A DNA stretch of 64,000 nt from Bacillota bacterium (lineage in GTDB: Bacteria > Bacillota > Clostridia > Oscillospirales > Oscillospiraceae). This document shows positions 43,183-52,597 of this stretch, in pieces. Under the pieces are notes generated by a model, which was not told the origin of the DNA, made no database searches, and worked only from the letters and a program-made list of their open reading frames with translations. The position numbers were made by a program, and so were the translations under genes. The stretch spans positions 1 to 64,000 of the forward strand of contig JAUNCL010000004.1 of assembly GCA_030535235.1 (NCBI GenBank), given 5' to 3'. Position 1 is the stretch's first letter; every line of letters starts with the position of its first letter.

Positions 43183-44910
43183 TTACACAATCAGGGCGTC
43201 CCGGTGGCACATCTGCATGCACACCTGACAGCCCACGCACTGGGTCTTGTCGATCTCAACCTTGCCCACCCGCAGGCTCAGGGCGGGACATCCGATCCTC
43301 ATGCACAGGCCGCAGCCGTTGCACTTGTCCAGGTCCACCTTCAGGGGCGGGGCCTTCTCTACGCTCTTGAGCATCACGCAGGGCCGGCGGGAGATGATGA
43401 CGGAGGGTTCCTCCGCCGCCAGTTCTTCCTTCAGGACCTTGTCCACTTCCTTCAGCTGGTTGGGGTCCACCACCCGGACTCGCTCAAAGCCCACGGCATG
43501 GCAGAGGGCCTCCAGGTCGATGCGGCCGGCAGGCTCCCCCCGGAGGGTCTTGCCGGTGGTGGGGTTCTGCTGATGGCCGGTCATGCCGGTGATGGAGTTA
43601 TCCAGGATGATCACTGTGGAGTTGCTGCGGTTGTAGGCGATGTCCGCAATGCCGGTGATGCCGGAATGGGCGAAGGTGGAGTCGCCGATGACGGCCACGC
43701 TGTGCTTCTCGTGCTTCTCTCCCCCGGCGATGTTGAAGCCGTGGAGGCCGGAGCAGGACGCGCCCATGCAGACGTTCAGATCCAGGGCGTTCAGGGGCGG
43801 CATAACACCCAGGGTGTAGCAGCCGATATCGCCGTAGACCATGCACTTGTTTTTGGACAGGGTATAGAACACGCCCCGGTGGGGACATCCGGCACACATG
43901 ACGGGAGGACGGCCGGGGACGTCGTCCTCCAGGGTGACGGTGGCCTTGGGGGCCCGGCCCAGACACTGGGCGATGCGGCCCTGGGTCAGCTCATCCACCA
44001 TGGGGATAAGCTCTTTGCCTGTGACCTCCACGCCGATCTGCCGGCAGTGGTTTTCAATGATGGGCTCCAGCTCCTCGATGACCAGAACCTTGTCCACCTG
44101 GGCGGCAAAGGTTTTGATCTTCTCCACCGGCATGGGCCAGGACAGGCCCAGCTTCAGGACGCAGGCCTTCTCGCCAAAGACCTCGCGGACGTACTGGTAG
44201 CTGGTAGAGGAGGTAATGATACCAACGGAGGTATCTGCCCCCATCTCCATGCGGTTCAGGTCGGTGGTCTCTGCCAGATCCGTCATGGCCTTGGTGCGCT
44301 CCTCCACCCGGTAGTGGGCCTTCATGGAGTTGGTGGTCATCATGACCCGCTCCGGGTCCTTGATGTATTCCTTCTGGGGGACCTCCTGACGCTCCCCCTT
44401 CTTCACGATGCTCTGGGAGTGGGCAATCCGGGTGCAGGTGCGAACCAGGATGGGGGTGTGGTATTCCTCAGACAACTGGAAGGCCCGCTTGGTGAAGTCC
44501 AGGGCCTCCTGGGAATCCGAGGGCTCCAGCATGGGGATCTTGGCGGCAATGGCGTAGTGCCGGGAGTCCTGCTCGTTCTGAGAGGAGAACATGCCGGGAT
44601 CATCGGCCACGCAGATGACCAGCCCGGCCTCCACTCCCTGGTAGGAGATGGTGAACAGGGGGTCGGCCGCCACGTTCAGGCCCACGTGCTTCATGCAGCA
44701 GGCCGCGCGCTTGCCGCCCACCGCCGCGCCGTGGGCCACCTCCAGGGCCACCTTCTCGTTGGGGGCCCATTCGCAATAAATCTCCGGATACTTGGCTGCT
44801 TCCTCGGTGATCTCGGTGCTGGGGGTGCCGGGATAGCTGGAGATCACACAGCAGCCGGCTTCGTATAGTCCGCGGGCAACCGCCTTGTTGCCCAACATCA
44901 GTTCTTTCAT
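43183..44910 (-). CDS. iorA: Indolepyruvate:ferredoxin oxidoreductase alpha subunit
   Basis: A 575-residue catalytic subunit. The N-terminal pyrimidine-binding domain (SYPGTPSTEI, CEWAPNEKVALE), the TPP-binding domain (GDIGCYTLGVMPPL, GDSTFAHSGITG) and two C-terminal [4Fe-4S] sites (CNGCGLCMRIGCP, CVGCQVCMQMC) are all present. It oxidatively decarboxylates aryl-pyruvates from Trp, Phe or Tyr breakdown. It overlaps the TrpR-like gene by 4 bases. Confidence 0.96.
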   Translation of the reverse strand: MKELMLGNKAVARGLYEAGCCVISSYPGTPSTEITEEAAKYPEIYCEWAPNEKVALEVAHGAAVGGKRAACCMKHVGLNVAADPLFTISYQGVEAGLVICVADDPGMFSSQNEQDSRHYAIAAKIPMLEPSDSQEALDFTKRAFQLSEEYHTPILVRTCTRIAHSQSIVKKGERQEVPQKEYIKDPERVMMTTNSMKAHYRVEERTKAMTDLAETTDLNRMEMGADTSVGIITSSTSYQYVREVFGEKACVLKLGLSWPMPVEKIKTFAAQVDKVLVIEELEPIIENHCRQIGVEVTGKELIPMVDELTQGRIAQCLGRAPKATVTLEDDVPGRPPVMCAGCPHRGVFYTLSKNKCMVYGDIGCYTLGVMPPLNALDLNVCMGASCSGLHGFNIAGGEKHEKHSVAVIGDSTFAHSGITGIADIAYNRSNSTVIILDNSITGMTGHQQNPTTGKTLRGEPAGRIDLEALCHAVGFERVRVVDPNQLKEVDKVLKEELAAEEPSVIISRRPCVMLKSVEKAPPLKVDLDKCNGCGLCMRIGCPALSLRVGKVEIDKTQCVGCQVCMQMCHRDALIV

Positions 44911-45242
44911 GGGGTTCCTCCGTCTTCTGTCTCTTGCCGGACCGGTTCACCCTGTTCCTCGGTCACCCGGTCCATGATCTCGCCCAAGGCGCCGGTCCCA
45001 TAATTGAGGACCCGGTTGACCCGGCTGACCGTGGCCGAGCTGGCCCCGGTCTCGTTGAGGATCGCGGTGTATACCTTGCCCGCGTGGAGCATTTTTGCCA
45101 CATCAAACCGCTGTTCCATGGCGCGCAGTTCGGTCACTGCGCACAGATCGTCGAAAAAGCGGCAGCACTCCTCCACCGTGCGAAGGGAGACGATGTGCTC
45201 GTACAGGTCGAAGCTGCGCTCTTTTTTGCTGGCTCTGGGCAT
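44907..45242 (-). CDS. TrpR/YerC-family transcriptional regulator
   Basis: 111 residues of the TrpR superfamily, YerC/YecD branch: a helical core with ELRAMEQRFDVAKML and a recognition helix region TGASSATVSRVNRVL. It lies inside the operon between an acyl-CoA ligase gene and iorA (4-base overlap). TrpR itself binds tryptophan, so a role in linking aryl-amino-acid supply to the ior genes is an inference. The last 20 residues are acidic and variable. Confidence 0.88.
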   Translation of the reverse strand: MPRASKKERSFDLYEHIVSLRTVEECCRFFDDLCAVTELRAMEQRFDVAKMLHAGKVYTAILNETGASSATVSRVNRVLNYGTGALGEIMDRVTEEQGEPVRQETEDGGTP

Positions 45243-45289
45243 GCTTTCCGCTCCTTTTCCATTGTCGGTTCCGGTTTACCCGAAATTGG

Positions 45290-46924
45290 TTAGCCTCTGT
45301 TCTGCTGGGCGACCAGCTGATCTGCTCCGTACCGCTTCCGCAGGACGGGCTTTTCGATCTTGCCGGTGGCGTTGCGGGGGATCTCCGCGAAGATGATCTT
45401 CTTGGGCCGCTTGTAGCGGGGCAGATCCATGCAGAAGTCGTTAATCTCTTCCTCGGTGCAGGTCATGCCCTCCTTGATCTCGATGATGGCGCCGCAGATC
45501 TCGCCCAGACGGCGGTCGGGCAGGCCGATGACGGCCACATCCTTGATCTTGTTGTGGGCCCGGAGGAAGTCTTCAATCTGGACGGGATAAATGTTCTCGC
45601 CGCCGGAGATGACCACGTCCTTCTTGCGGTCCACCAGGAAGATGAAGCCGTCCTCGTCCTGCATGGCCATGTCGCCGGTGTAGAGCCAGCCATTCTTCAG
45701 GACCTCGGCAGTGGCCTCGGGGTTGTTGTAATAGCAGGTCATGACGCCGGGACCCTTGACGCAGAGCTCGCCCACGTCGCCCTGGGCCACTTCCTTGTCA
45801 TTCTCGTCCACGATCTTGACCTCCCAGCGGTAGCCGGGGATACCGATTGCGCCCACCTTGTGAATGTTGTCCATGCCCAGATGCACGCAGCCGGGGCCGG
45901 TGGACTCGGACAGGCCGTAGTTGGTGTCGTACTGGTGATGGGGGAAGTATTCCTTCCACCGGCGGATCAGGGAGGGCGGCACAGGCTGGGCGCCGATGTG
46001 CATCAGGTTCCACTGGTCCAGCTTGTAGTCCTCCAGCTTCAGGTCGCCCCGATCCAGCGCGTCCAGGATCTCCTGGGCCCAGGGGACCAGGAGCCAGACC
46101 AGGGTACACTGTTCATCAGAAATGGCCTTCAGAATGATCTCCGGGGTGGTGCCCTTCAGCAGCACGGCCTTGCCCCCGGCAAACAGGCTGCCCATCCAGT
46201 GGAACTTGGCGCCGGTGTGGTACAGGGGCGGGATGCACAGGAACACATCGTCGTGGCCGATGCGGTGGTGCTTCTGCTCCATCTCCGCGGCCTGGGTCAG
46301 GCTCCGGTGCTTATGGAGGATGGCCTTGGGGAAGCCGGTGGTGCCGGAGGAGAAGTAGATGGCGCCGTCGTCATCGTCGGTGATGAGGACCTGGGGCGGC
46401 GCGGAGGAGCAGTCGGCAGACAGCTCACGATAGCTCTCGGCAAAGGTGGGGCAGTTGTCCCCTACGTAGATGAGCAGGCGGCCCTTGCTGAGCTTGGGCT
46501 CGATGCTCTCGATTCGGCCGATGAACTCAGGCCCGAAAACCAGCACCTGGACCTCGGCCAGGTCGGCGCAGTACTGGATCTCATCGGCGGAATAGCGGAA
46601 GTTGAAGGGGACTGCCAGAGCGCCCGTCTTCAGAATGCCGAAGTAGATGGGGAGCCACTCCAGACAGTTATACATTAAAATAGCAACCTTGTCGCCCTTC
46701 TTCACGCCCCGGGAAATGAGCATGTTGGCGAAACGGTTGGCCTTCTCATTGAACACATTCCAGGTGATCTCCCGGCGGTAGGGCTGGTCGGTGGTGGGCT
46801 GGATGAGATCATACTCCTTCCAGGTCATCCGGCGGGTCTCCTTGATCTCCGGGTTCAGCTCCACCAGGGCCACTTCATTGCCATAGAGCTTGACGTTGCG
46901 TTCCAAAAAATCGATAACAGGCAT
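45290..46924 (-). CDS. AMP-forming acyl-CoA ligase
   Basis: A 544-residue ANL-superfamily enzyme. It has P-loop YFSSGTTGFPKAI, the YGLSESTG motif, YTGDMAMQDEDGF, and the C-terminal catalytic Lys in NATGKIEKPVLRKRYG. It makes an acyl-CoA from an acid, ATP and CoA. Because it heads the ior operon, an aryl-acetate (phenylacetate or indoleacetate) is the likely substrate; medium-chain fatty acid is the alternative. Confidence 0.88.
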   Translation of the reverse strand: MPVIDFLERNVKLYGNEVALVELNPEIKETRRMTWKEYDLIQPTTDQPYRREITWNVFNEKANRFANMLISRGVKKGDKVAILMYNCLEWLPIYFGILKTGALAVPFNFRYSADEIQYCADLAEVQVLVFGPEFIGRIESIEPKLSKGRLLIYVGDNCPTFAESYRELSADCSSAPPQVLITDDDDGAIYFSSGTTGFPKAILHKHRSLTQAAEMEQKHHRIGHDDVFLCIPPLYHTGAKFHWMGSLFAGGKAVLLKGTTPEIILKAISDEQCTLVWLLVPWAQEILDALDRGDLKLEDYKLDQWNLMHIGAQPVPPSLIRRWKEYFPHHQYDTNYGLSESTGPGCVHLGMDNIHKVGAIGIPGYRWEVKIVDENDKEVAQGDVGELCVKGPGVMTCYYNNPEATAEVLKNGWLYTGDMAMQDEDGFIFLVDRKKDVVISGGENIYPVQIEDFLRAHNKIKDVAVIGLPDRRLGEICGAIIEIKEGMTCTEEEINDFCMDLPRYKRPKKIIFAEIPRNATGKIEKPVLRKRYGADQLVAQQNRG

Positions 46925-47008
46925 GTTGGGACAGTCCTTTCACGGTTGTGTTTCTCTCGTGTAAAAAACTTCAACCTTTACAGCTTTAAATTGTAATGCA
47001 ATATTTAT

Positions 47009-47037
47009 AATGTAGCATGGAATGATAGCAAAGTCAA
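47009..47037 (-). promoter_or_regulatory. Promoter of the acyl-CoA ligase-ior operon
   Basis: TTGACT (47037-47032), 17 bases, TACATT (47014-47009) on the minus strand, 85 bases upstream of the ligase ATG. A TTG-TAATG-CAA imperfect palindrome lies just downstream (46991-47001). Confidence 0.6.
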
Positions 47038-47079
47038 GGGAAATCGACCGTCCTCTCCCCGGTCCGACAGCACGGAAAA

Positions 47080-47111
47080 ACAGCCTCCGCGCAAATTGAC
47101 GCAGAGGCTGT
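47080..47111 (-). terminator. Terminator of the peptidase operon
   Basis: On the minus strand, ACAGCCTCTGC and GCGGAGGCTGT pair around a 10-base loop and are followed by TTTTTCC. Confidence 0.8.
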
Positions 47112-47119
47112 TTGCTGGG

Positions 47120-48826
47120 TTAAAGTCCGGAGGTCTCTTCCAGGCTCTTCAGAAGGGCTTCGATCTCTTGCGCCACTTCCTTGAGGGCTCCCTCCTCGAA
47201 GGGAGATTTCAGGCCGGCTTCCCGGAGCAGGTCGGTAAAGACCTTCTCTCCGCCCTGGGACAGCAGGCGGACATAGCGCCGGAAGGCGTCCTTGTAATCC
47301 TTCCGGGATTCCAGCAGGAACTGGAGCGCCGCCGTCTGGGCCAGACAGTAGTCGATATAGTAGAAGGGGGTCTCGTAGATGTGCATCTGATACTGCCAGC
47401 GGGTCCCCTCCTCCAGGTAGGGCACGCCGTCAAAGCAGATGTGGGGGCGGAACTCTGCCTCTAACTTTCTCCACGCCTCCTTGCGCTCCTCAGGAGTCCA
47501 CTGGGGATTCTCATAGACCTGGCGCTGGAAATCGTCCACGATGGTGCCATAGGGCAGGAAGGACAGGGCGTCCAGCAGGTGCATGAACTTGTATCGCTCG
47601 GCGTCCTCCCCGAAGAAGTGTTCCATATAGGGCCAGGCAAAGAACTCCATGCTCATGGAGTGGGTCTCGGCGGTCTCCATGCCGCCTACGTTCAGCTCCA
47701 CCACATATTTGTTGTGGGCGGTGGAGTAATCGGCAAAGGCATGGCCGGCCTCGTGGGTAACAACATCCACGTCCCCGGAGGTGCCGTTGAAGTTGGCCAG
47801 GATGAAGGGCTGGTGGTAGGCCATGAAGCTGGTGCAGTAGCCGCCGCCCCACTTGTTTTTCCGGGACTCCACATCGAAGGCATCAGTCTCCAGCATAAAG
47901 TCGAAGAATTCGCCGGTCTCCTTGCTCATGTCATGGTACATGGCCTTGGCGGCGGCAAAGATCTCCTCCTTCCCGCCCTTGGGGGCGGGGTCCCCCTGGG
48001 GGAAGATGAGATCGTAGTCGTAGATCATCAGCTTGTCGACCCCCAGGCGCTTGGCCACCTCGGTGCGCAGGCGGGAGACCACGGGGACGATGTCCCGGCG
48101 GACGTTGTCCCGGAACTTCTTTACCTCTTCCGGGCCGTAGCACAGGCGGCCCATGCGGTAGTAGCCCAGCTCCACAAAATTTTGATACCCCATCTTCTTA
48201 GCCATTCGGTCGCGAACCTGGACCAGCTGGTGGAAGATGCCGTCCAGCTCCTGGCTGTGGGCCTTGAGGGTGTTGCCCAGCACCTCGTAGGCCTCTTTTC
48301 GGGTGTCCCGGTCGGGGGACTTGGCATGCTTCATCAGCATAGGCCGGGGCAGTTTCTCTCCCCGGAACTCAAACTCCATGGCCGCCATCATCTGGGAGTA
48401 CTGGCTGACTAGCTTGTTCTCCTCGATCATATCCTCGATGATCTCCGGGGACATGGACTTAAGCTCCACCTCAAAGGAACGGAAGACCAGGGGGATGAGT
48501 TGTCCGCTCTCCTCCAGCTCCTTTCGGAAGGGGGTCTCCAGCATGGCCCGGGTGTACTCCAGCAGGTAGTTCTGGGCCTGGGGGCCCATCTCGTCATAGT
48601 AGTCCTTTTCCGCCAGATAGAACTCGTCAGCAGTGTTGATGCTGTAGCGCATGTAGGACAGAGCCTGGGCGGTCTCCAGGCGGATATACAGGTCGTTGCA
48701 GCGTTTGCGGGCCTCCATGACCTCCTGGGCGGAGGAGGCCCCCTTTACCTGGGCAATGATCTCCTTGATTTCGGCGGCAAACTCCTCCAGGGACAGCCGC
48801 TGGTATGCTAACTCGGATACTTTCAT
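47120..48826 (-). CDS. M3-family oligoendopeptidase (PepF-like)
   Basis: A 568-residue zinc metallopeptidase that cleaves short peptides in the cytoplasm. It contains THEAGHAFADYSTAH (HExxH near residue 357, third ligand Glu about 28 residues later in NVGGMETAETHSMSMEFF). The ATG at 48826 is 8 bases from AAGGA; an ATG two codons earlier is too close. It directly follows the P1-peptidase gene, so the two are cotranscribed. Confidence 0.93.
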   Translation of the reverse strand: MKVSELAYQRLSLEEFAAEIKEIIAQVKGASSAQEVMEARKRCNDLYIRLETAQALSYMRYSINTADEFYLAEKDYYDEMGPQAQNYLLEYTRAMLETPFRKELEESGQLIPLVFRSFEVELKSMSPEIIEDMIEENKLVSQYSQMMAAMEFEFRGEKLPRPMLMKHAKSPDRDTRKEAYEVLGNTLKAHSQELDGIFHQLVQVRDRMAKKMGYQNFVELGYYRMGRLCYGPEEVKKFRDNVRRDIVPVVSRLRTEVAKRLGVDKLMIYDYDLIFPQGDPAPKGGKEEIFAAAKAMYHDMSKETGEFFDFMLETDAFDVESRKNKWGGGYCTSFMAYHQPFILANFNGTSGDVDVVTHEAGHAFADYSTAHNKYVVELNVGGMETAETHSMSMEFFAWPYMEHFFGEDAERYKFMHLLDALSFLPYGTIVDDFQRQVYENPQWTPEERKEAWRKLEAEFRPHICFDGVPYLEEGTRWQYQMHIYETPFYYIDYCLAQTAALQFLLESRKDYKDAFRRYVRLLSQGGEKVFTDLLREAGLKSPFEEGALKEVAQEIEALLKSLEETSGL

Positions 48827-48828
48827 GG

Positions 48829-49821
48829 TCATATTCCTTTCTTGCCAAAGGGCAGGTCACGAAGGGCGGGTTTTCCGTGGAGGGACTCTGCCAGCTTCAC
48901 CGACCGGACAATGGCCTCCTCCACCGCCCGGGCAGCCATGCTGCCCACGGCGTCGGGGTCAGCAGGGACTGTCCCATGGCACATGGCGAACATGGCGTCT
49001 CCGTCAAAGGTAGCGTTGGCCGGTCGTACCGCCCGGGCGATGCCGTTCTGGGCCACGGCGGCCAGCTTGTTGGCCTGGTTCTTGTTCAGGGCGGCGTTGG
49101 TCACCACGCAGCCGATGACCGTGTTCTCCCCCACGAACTTGCCGCTGAAGATGTCCTTCTGCCAGCGGCCATTGGCGATGAGCCAGTCCTCACTGCCGGC
49201 AAAGCCGGTGTTTTCTTCATTGCGGGAGCCGGCAATGATCTCCCCCTGCTCCAGCACGTCGCCCATGGCGTTGCAGGCCACCACGGCCCCCACCATCAGG
49301 TCTCCCTGGCGGAAGGCGCAGGCGCCGACCCCACCCTTCATGGCAAACTGAGGCCCCCGGATCTTGCCCACGGTGCAGCCGGTACCGGCCCCGAAATTGC
49401 CCTCCTGAAAGGGGCCGCCCTCCAGTGCCTTTTCACAGGCGGCGTAGCCCATTGCTTGGTCCGGGCGGGCGTTTTTGTCGCCGAACTTCAGGTCGAAGAG
49501 GACGGCCGCGCAGACATTGGGCACCACGGTGACCATCACGTCCCGGCCAACCCCCTCCTCCTCCAGCTTTTTCATCACGCCCCCGGCGGCGTCCAGGCCA
49601 AAGGCGCTGCCGCCGGTGAGGACCACGCTGTGGACCACCTCCCGGTTGCACAGGGGGTCCAGGGCGTCGGTATCCCGTGTGCCGGGGGAACCGCCCCGGA
49701 CATCCACCCCGGTGACCGCTCCCGCCGGGCAGAGAACGACGGTGCAGCCGGTCCCTCCCGCCAGATCCTGGACCTGGCCGAAGGAGAAACCGGGGATCTC
49801 ATGTATCGCTATCTTTTCCAT
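48829..49821 (-). CDS. P1-family (DmpA-like) aminopeptidase
   Basis: A 330-residue Ntn-type hydrolase homologue. SFGQVQDLAGGTGCTVVLCPAGAVTGVDVRGGSPGTRDTDAL and TGGSAFGLDAAGGVM are hallmark stretches (shortened forms: GCTVVLCPAGAVTGVDVRG, TGGSAFGLDAAGG). In DmpA the precursor cuts itself before a catalytic Ser; here the aligned place reads ENTVIGCVVTN, with Thr as the probable nucleophile. It acts on short peptides, possibly beta-peptides. First gene of a two-peptidase operon. Confidence 0.9.
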   Translation of the reverse strand: MEKIAIHEIPGFSFGQVQDLAGGTGCTVVLCPAGAVTGVDVRGGSPGTRDTDALDPLCNREVVHSVVLTGGSAFGLDAAGGVMKKLEEEGVGRDVMVTVVPNVCAAVLFDLKFGDKNARPDQAMGYAACEKALEGGPFQEGNFGAGTGCTVGKIRGPQFAMKGGVGACAFRQGDLMVGAVVACNAMGDVLEQGEIIAGSRNEENTGFAGSEDWLIANGRWQKDIFSGKFVGENTVIGCVVTNAALNKNQANKLAAVAQNGIARAVRPANATFDGDAMFAMCHGTVPADPDAVGSMAARAVEEAIVRSVKLAESLHGKPALRDLPFGKKGI

Positions 49822-49853
49822 TTGATTCGTCCTTCAAACATCTTTTATGAAAT

Positions 49854-49882
49854 GCGGACAGGAGCCTTTCGGTCCTGCCCGC
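49854..49882 (-). terminator. murC terminator
   Basis: GCGGGCAGGA / TCCTGTCCGC hairpin on the minus strand, 9-base loop, followed by ATTTCATAAAA. Confidence 0.65.
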
Positions 49883-49897
49883 AGGCGTTGTGATTTC

Positions 49898-51286
49898 TTA
49901 TTCCTTGCTTTCCGTCTCACCCCGGCGAACCAGCTCCTCCGCCACGGTATAGAGCATCCCGGCTCCCACCGTGAGAATCAGGTCACCGGGTCTGGCCAGG
50001 TCGTAGAGCCAGTCGGTCAGCACCTCCAGAGAGGGGGCCGCCTTGGCGCCGGGAACCACCCGGGCCAGATCCTCAGAGGTAATGCCGATCTCGTTCTTCT
50101 CCCGGGCCGCAAAGATTTCGGCCAAAAAGACCTTGTCGGCCCCCTTCAGAACCTCGGCGAACTCATCAAAGAGAGCATAGGTCCGGGTATAGGTATGGGG
50201 CTGGAAAGCGCAGATGACCCGCTTATAGCCCAAGCTGGAGGCCATGCCCAGGAGAGCCTTCAGCTCACTGGGGTGGTGGGCGTAGTCGTCGTAGACCTTG
50301 GCCCCCCTCACCGTTCCCTTGTATTCAAAGCGCCGGCCCGCCCCTCGATACTCATCGAGACCCCGGGCAATGGCCTCCCCGGAGATCCCCAGCACCAGAG
50401 CCGCCGAGGCCGCCGCGATGGCGTTCTTCACGTTGTGCAGGCCGGGGACCCGAAGGGAGATATGGGCCGCCTGCTTCCCGTTCCACACGATATCAAAGGT
50501 GGGCAGGCCGTGATCCCAGGTCAGGTTGGCCCCGTGGAAGTCCCCCTTTTCCAGACCGAAGGTCAGCACATTCTCCTTCCCCTCCAGGGCCTGCATGGTG
50601 TTCTCATCCTCGCAGTTGGCCAGGACCGCGCCGCCGGGGGGCACCAGGTCCGCAAAGGCCCGGAAGGAGTGCTCCACATCCTCCAGGTCCTTGAAGAAGT
50701 CCAGGTGGTCGGCCTCGATGTTGAGGATGACCGCCAGGGTGGGATAGAAGGACAGGAAGGAGTTGCAGTATTCACAGGACTCCAGAATGATGGTGTCACC
50801 CTTGCCCACCCGGTGACCGGTGCCCAGCAGGGGCAGGGTGCCGCCGATCATCACGGTGGGGTCGATGCTAGCCGCCATGGCAATGTGGGTGCACATGGAG
50901 GTGGTGGTGGTCTTGCCATGGGTGCCGGAGATGCACACCGCATTCTCATACCGGCGCATGATGGAGCCCCAGGCCTCCGCCCGTTCGAAGACCGGGATCC
51001 CCCTGGACAGGGCCCCGGCGATCTCCGGGTTGTCATCGTGGACAGCGGCGGTGCGGATCACCAGATCAGCGCCCTCCACACTTTCGGGGAAATGCCCGAT
51101 GACCACGGGGATTCCCAGGGACCGCAGATGGTCCACCGTTTCACTCTCTTTCATATCGGAGCCGGTAACCTCAATGCCTTCTCCCTTGAGGACTTCGGCC
51201 AAAGGGGCCATAGACACGCCGCCTATGCCCACCAAATGCGCCCGTTTGCCGGGCACAAGATAATCATGGATTCGATCGATTGCCAT
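49898..51286 (-). CDS. murC: UDP-N-acetylmuramate-L-alanine ligase (MurC)
   Basis: A 462-residue Mur ligase that adds L-Ala to UDP-MurNAc in peptidoglycan synthesis. It has an N-terminal HLVGIGGVSMAPLAEVL fold, ATP loop GTHGKTTTTSM, the central ADHLDFF block and a C-terminal YAHHPSELKALL motif. The ATG at 51286 follows GGAAAGGGTG; the 33 upstream codons overlap the promoter region and are rejected. Confidence 0.95.
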   Translation of the reverse strand: MAIDRIHDYLVPGKRAHLVGIGGVSMAPLAEVLKGEGIEVTGSDMKESETVDHLRSLGIPVVIGHFPESVEGADLVIRTAAVHDDNPEIAGALSRGIPVFERAEAWGSIMRRYENAVCISGTHGKTTTTSMCTHIAMAASIDPTVMIGGTLPLLGTGHRVGKGDTIILESCEYCNSFLSFYPTLAVILNIEADHLDFFKDLEDVEHSFRAFADLVPPGGAVLANCEDENTMQALEGKENVLTFGLEKGDFHGANLTWDHGLPTFDIVWNGKQAAHISLRVPGLHNVKNAIAAASAALVLGISGEAIARGLDEYRGAGRRFEYKGTVRGAKVYDDYAHHPSELKALLGMASSLGYKRVICAFQPHTYTRTYALFDEFAEVLKGADKVFLAEIFAAREKNEIGITSEDLARVVPGAKAAPSLEVLTDWLYDLARPGDLILTVGAGMLYTVAEELVRRGETESKE

Positions 51287-51355
51287 TGGGTTTACACACC
51301 CTTTCCATTCAGCTATAATAAGGTCATGCATCGTGATCCTTTGTTGTAACGCTCT

Positions 51356-51385
51356 ATTATAATCCAATCCCCGTCCGATTGGCAA
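51356..51385 (-). promoter_or_regulatory. Promoter of murC
   Basis: TTGCCA (51385-51380), 18 bases, TATAAT (51361-51356) on the minus strand, 70 bases upstream of the murC ATG. Confidence 0.65.
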
Positions 51386-51441
51386 GTCTTTCCGCCCTCT
51401 TTTCCCCTTCTTCGGGAAAGAAAGACAAAAGGAGGCTCTTT

Positions 51442-51939
51442 ATGAAGATATACGGCACACGGGCAGGCCCCTGGCAGGACCTTCTGTCCCACATTCTGAA
51501 GACCCAATACGGGATCTCTCCTCTGCCGGAGTTGGCTCGGACGGCGGCGGGCAAGCCCTATTTTCCCAGTCTTCCCGCTCTGAACTTTAATATCAGCCAT
51601 ACCGGGGGCTATGTACTCTGCGCCCTCTCCTGCCGGCCGGTGGGTGTGGACATTGAGACCATCCGTCCCCGGCGGGAGTCCCTCCCCCGGTACGCCCTCT
51701 CCCCCCGGGAGTACGCGGACTATGAAGCCCTGGGGGCAGATTGGCCGGCCTTCTACACCCTCTGGACCCGAAAGGAAGCCTGGTGCAAATACACCGGACA
51801 GGGGCTGGCTCCCCTGTGGGGACAGACGCCCCCGGAGGAAGGGCTCTTTTATGGCGGCTACCGGGGAGACGGCTGGCAGGCGGCTGTCTGCGGTGAAGAG
51901 ACACCCCCGGAAGAGATCATCTGGCTGGAGGAGGGATAG
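51442..51939 (+). CDS. 4'-phosphopantetheinyl transferase (Sfp-type)
   Basis: 165 residues. Transfers phosphopantetheine from CoA to carrier proteins. The Sfp/AcpT signature is split as usual: VGVDIETIRP (Mg site, about residue 69) and WTRKEAWCKYTGQGL (about residue 115). Preceding FNISHTGG is also conserved. The ATG at 51442 has AAAGGAGG. It is shorter than Sfp (224), closer to small bacterial forms. The glycosylase gene follows after 2 bases. Confidence 0.92.
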   Translation: MKIYGTRAGPWQDLLSHILKTQYGISPLPELARTAAGKPYFPSLPALNFNISHTGGYVLCALSCRPVGVDIETIRPRRESLPRYALSPREYADYEALGADWPAFYTLWTRKEAWCKYTGQGLAPLWGQTPPEEGLFYGGYRGDGWQAAVCGEETPPEEIIWLEEG

Positions 51940-51941
51940 GA

Positions 51942-52559
51942 ATGAAACTGACCCAGGATTTTTACAACCGGGACACCCGGCAGGTGGCCCGGGAGCTTTT
52001 GGGAAAATACCTGGTGCGGGTCTACAACGGCGTCCCCCTGGCAGTCCGCATCAGTGAGACCGAGGCCTACATCGGACGGATGGACAAGGCCTGCCATGCC
52101 TACAATTACCGCCGGACCCAGCGGACAGAGACCCTCTTTGCCCCGCCGGGCACTGCCTATATTTATCTCATTTACGGCATGTATCACTGCCTGAACTTCG
52201 TCACGGAACCCGAGGGGGAGCCCTGCGCCGTCCTCATCCGGGGCGGACAGGCCAGAGGAAACCGGGACTTTCTGGTGCGCAACCGGTACGGAAAGGATTC
52301 CGCCCAACTGACTGCCTATCAGAAAAAGAACTTCCTCAACGGGCCGGGGAAGCTCTGCAAGGCCCTGGCTCTCACCCGGGATCAGAACGGACTCTCTCTA
52401 CTGGGAAATGAACTCTTCCTCTGCGACCGGCTGGAGGAGATCGGCCTGGTGACCCCGGAGGGGGACCGCCTTCCCCTGGACATCCAGATCAGCAAGCGCA
52501 TCGGTATTGACTACGCCGAGGAGGCGGCGGATTTTCTCTGGCGGTACTATATCGACTAA
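51942..52559 (+). CDS. 3-methyladenine DNA glycosylase (AAG/MPG type)
   Basis: 205 residues of the alkyladenine glycosylase family: start LTQDFYNRDTRQVARELLGK, catalytic ISETEAYIG, GTAYIYLIYGMYHCLN and RNGPGKLCKALALT-like LNGPGKLCKAL. It removes alkylated purines from DNA. Cotranscribed with the PPTase gene; the functional link, if any, is not evident. Confidence 0.95.
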   Translation: MKLTQDFYNRDTRQVARELLGKYLVRVYNGVPLAVRISETEAYIGRMDKACHAYNYRRTQRTETLFAPPGTAYIYLIYGMYHCLNFVTEPEGEPCAVLIRGGQARGNRDFLVRNRYGKDSAQLTAYQKKNFLNGPGKLCKALALTRDQNGLSLLGNELFLCDRLEEIGLVTPEGDRLPLDIQISKRIGIDYAEEAADFLWRYYID

Positions 52560-52560
52560 A

Positions 52561-52593
52561 AAATCGGAAGGAGTCTTACGCTTCTTCCGATTT
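52561..52593. terminator. Terminator between the glycosylase and helicase genes
   Basis: AAATCGGAAGGAG / CTTCTTCCGATTT hairpin, 7-base loop, T6 on the plus strand and A6/T6 symmetry on the minus strand; convergent genes. Confidence 0.9.
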
Positions 52594-52597
52594 TTTG

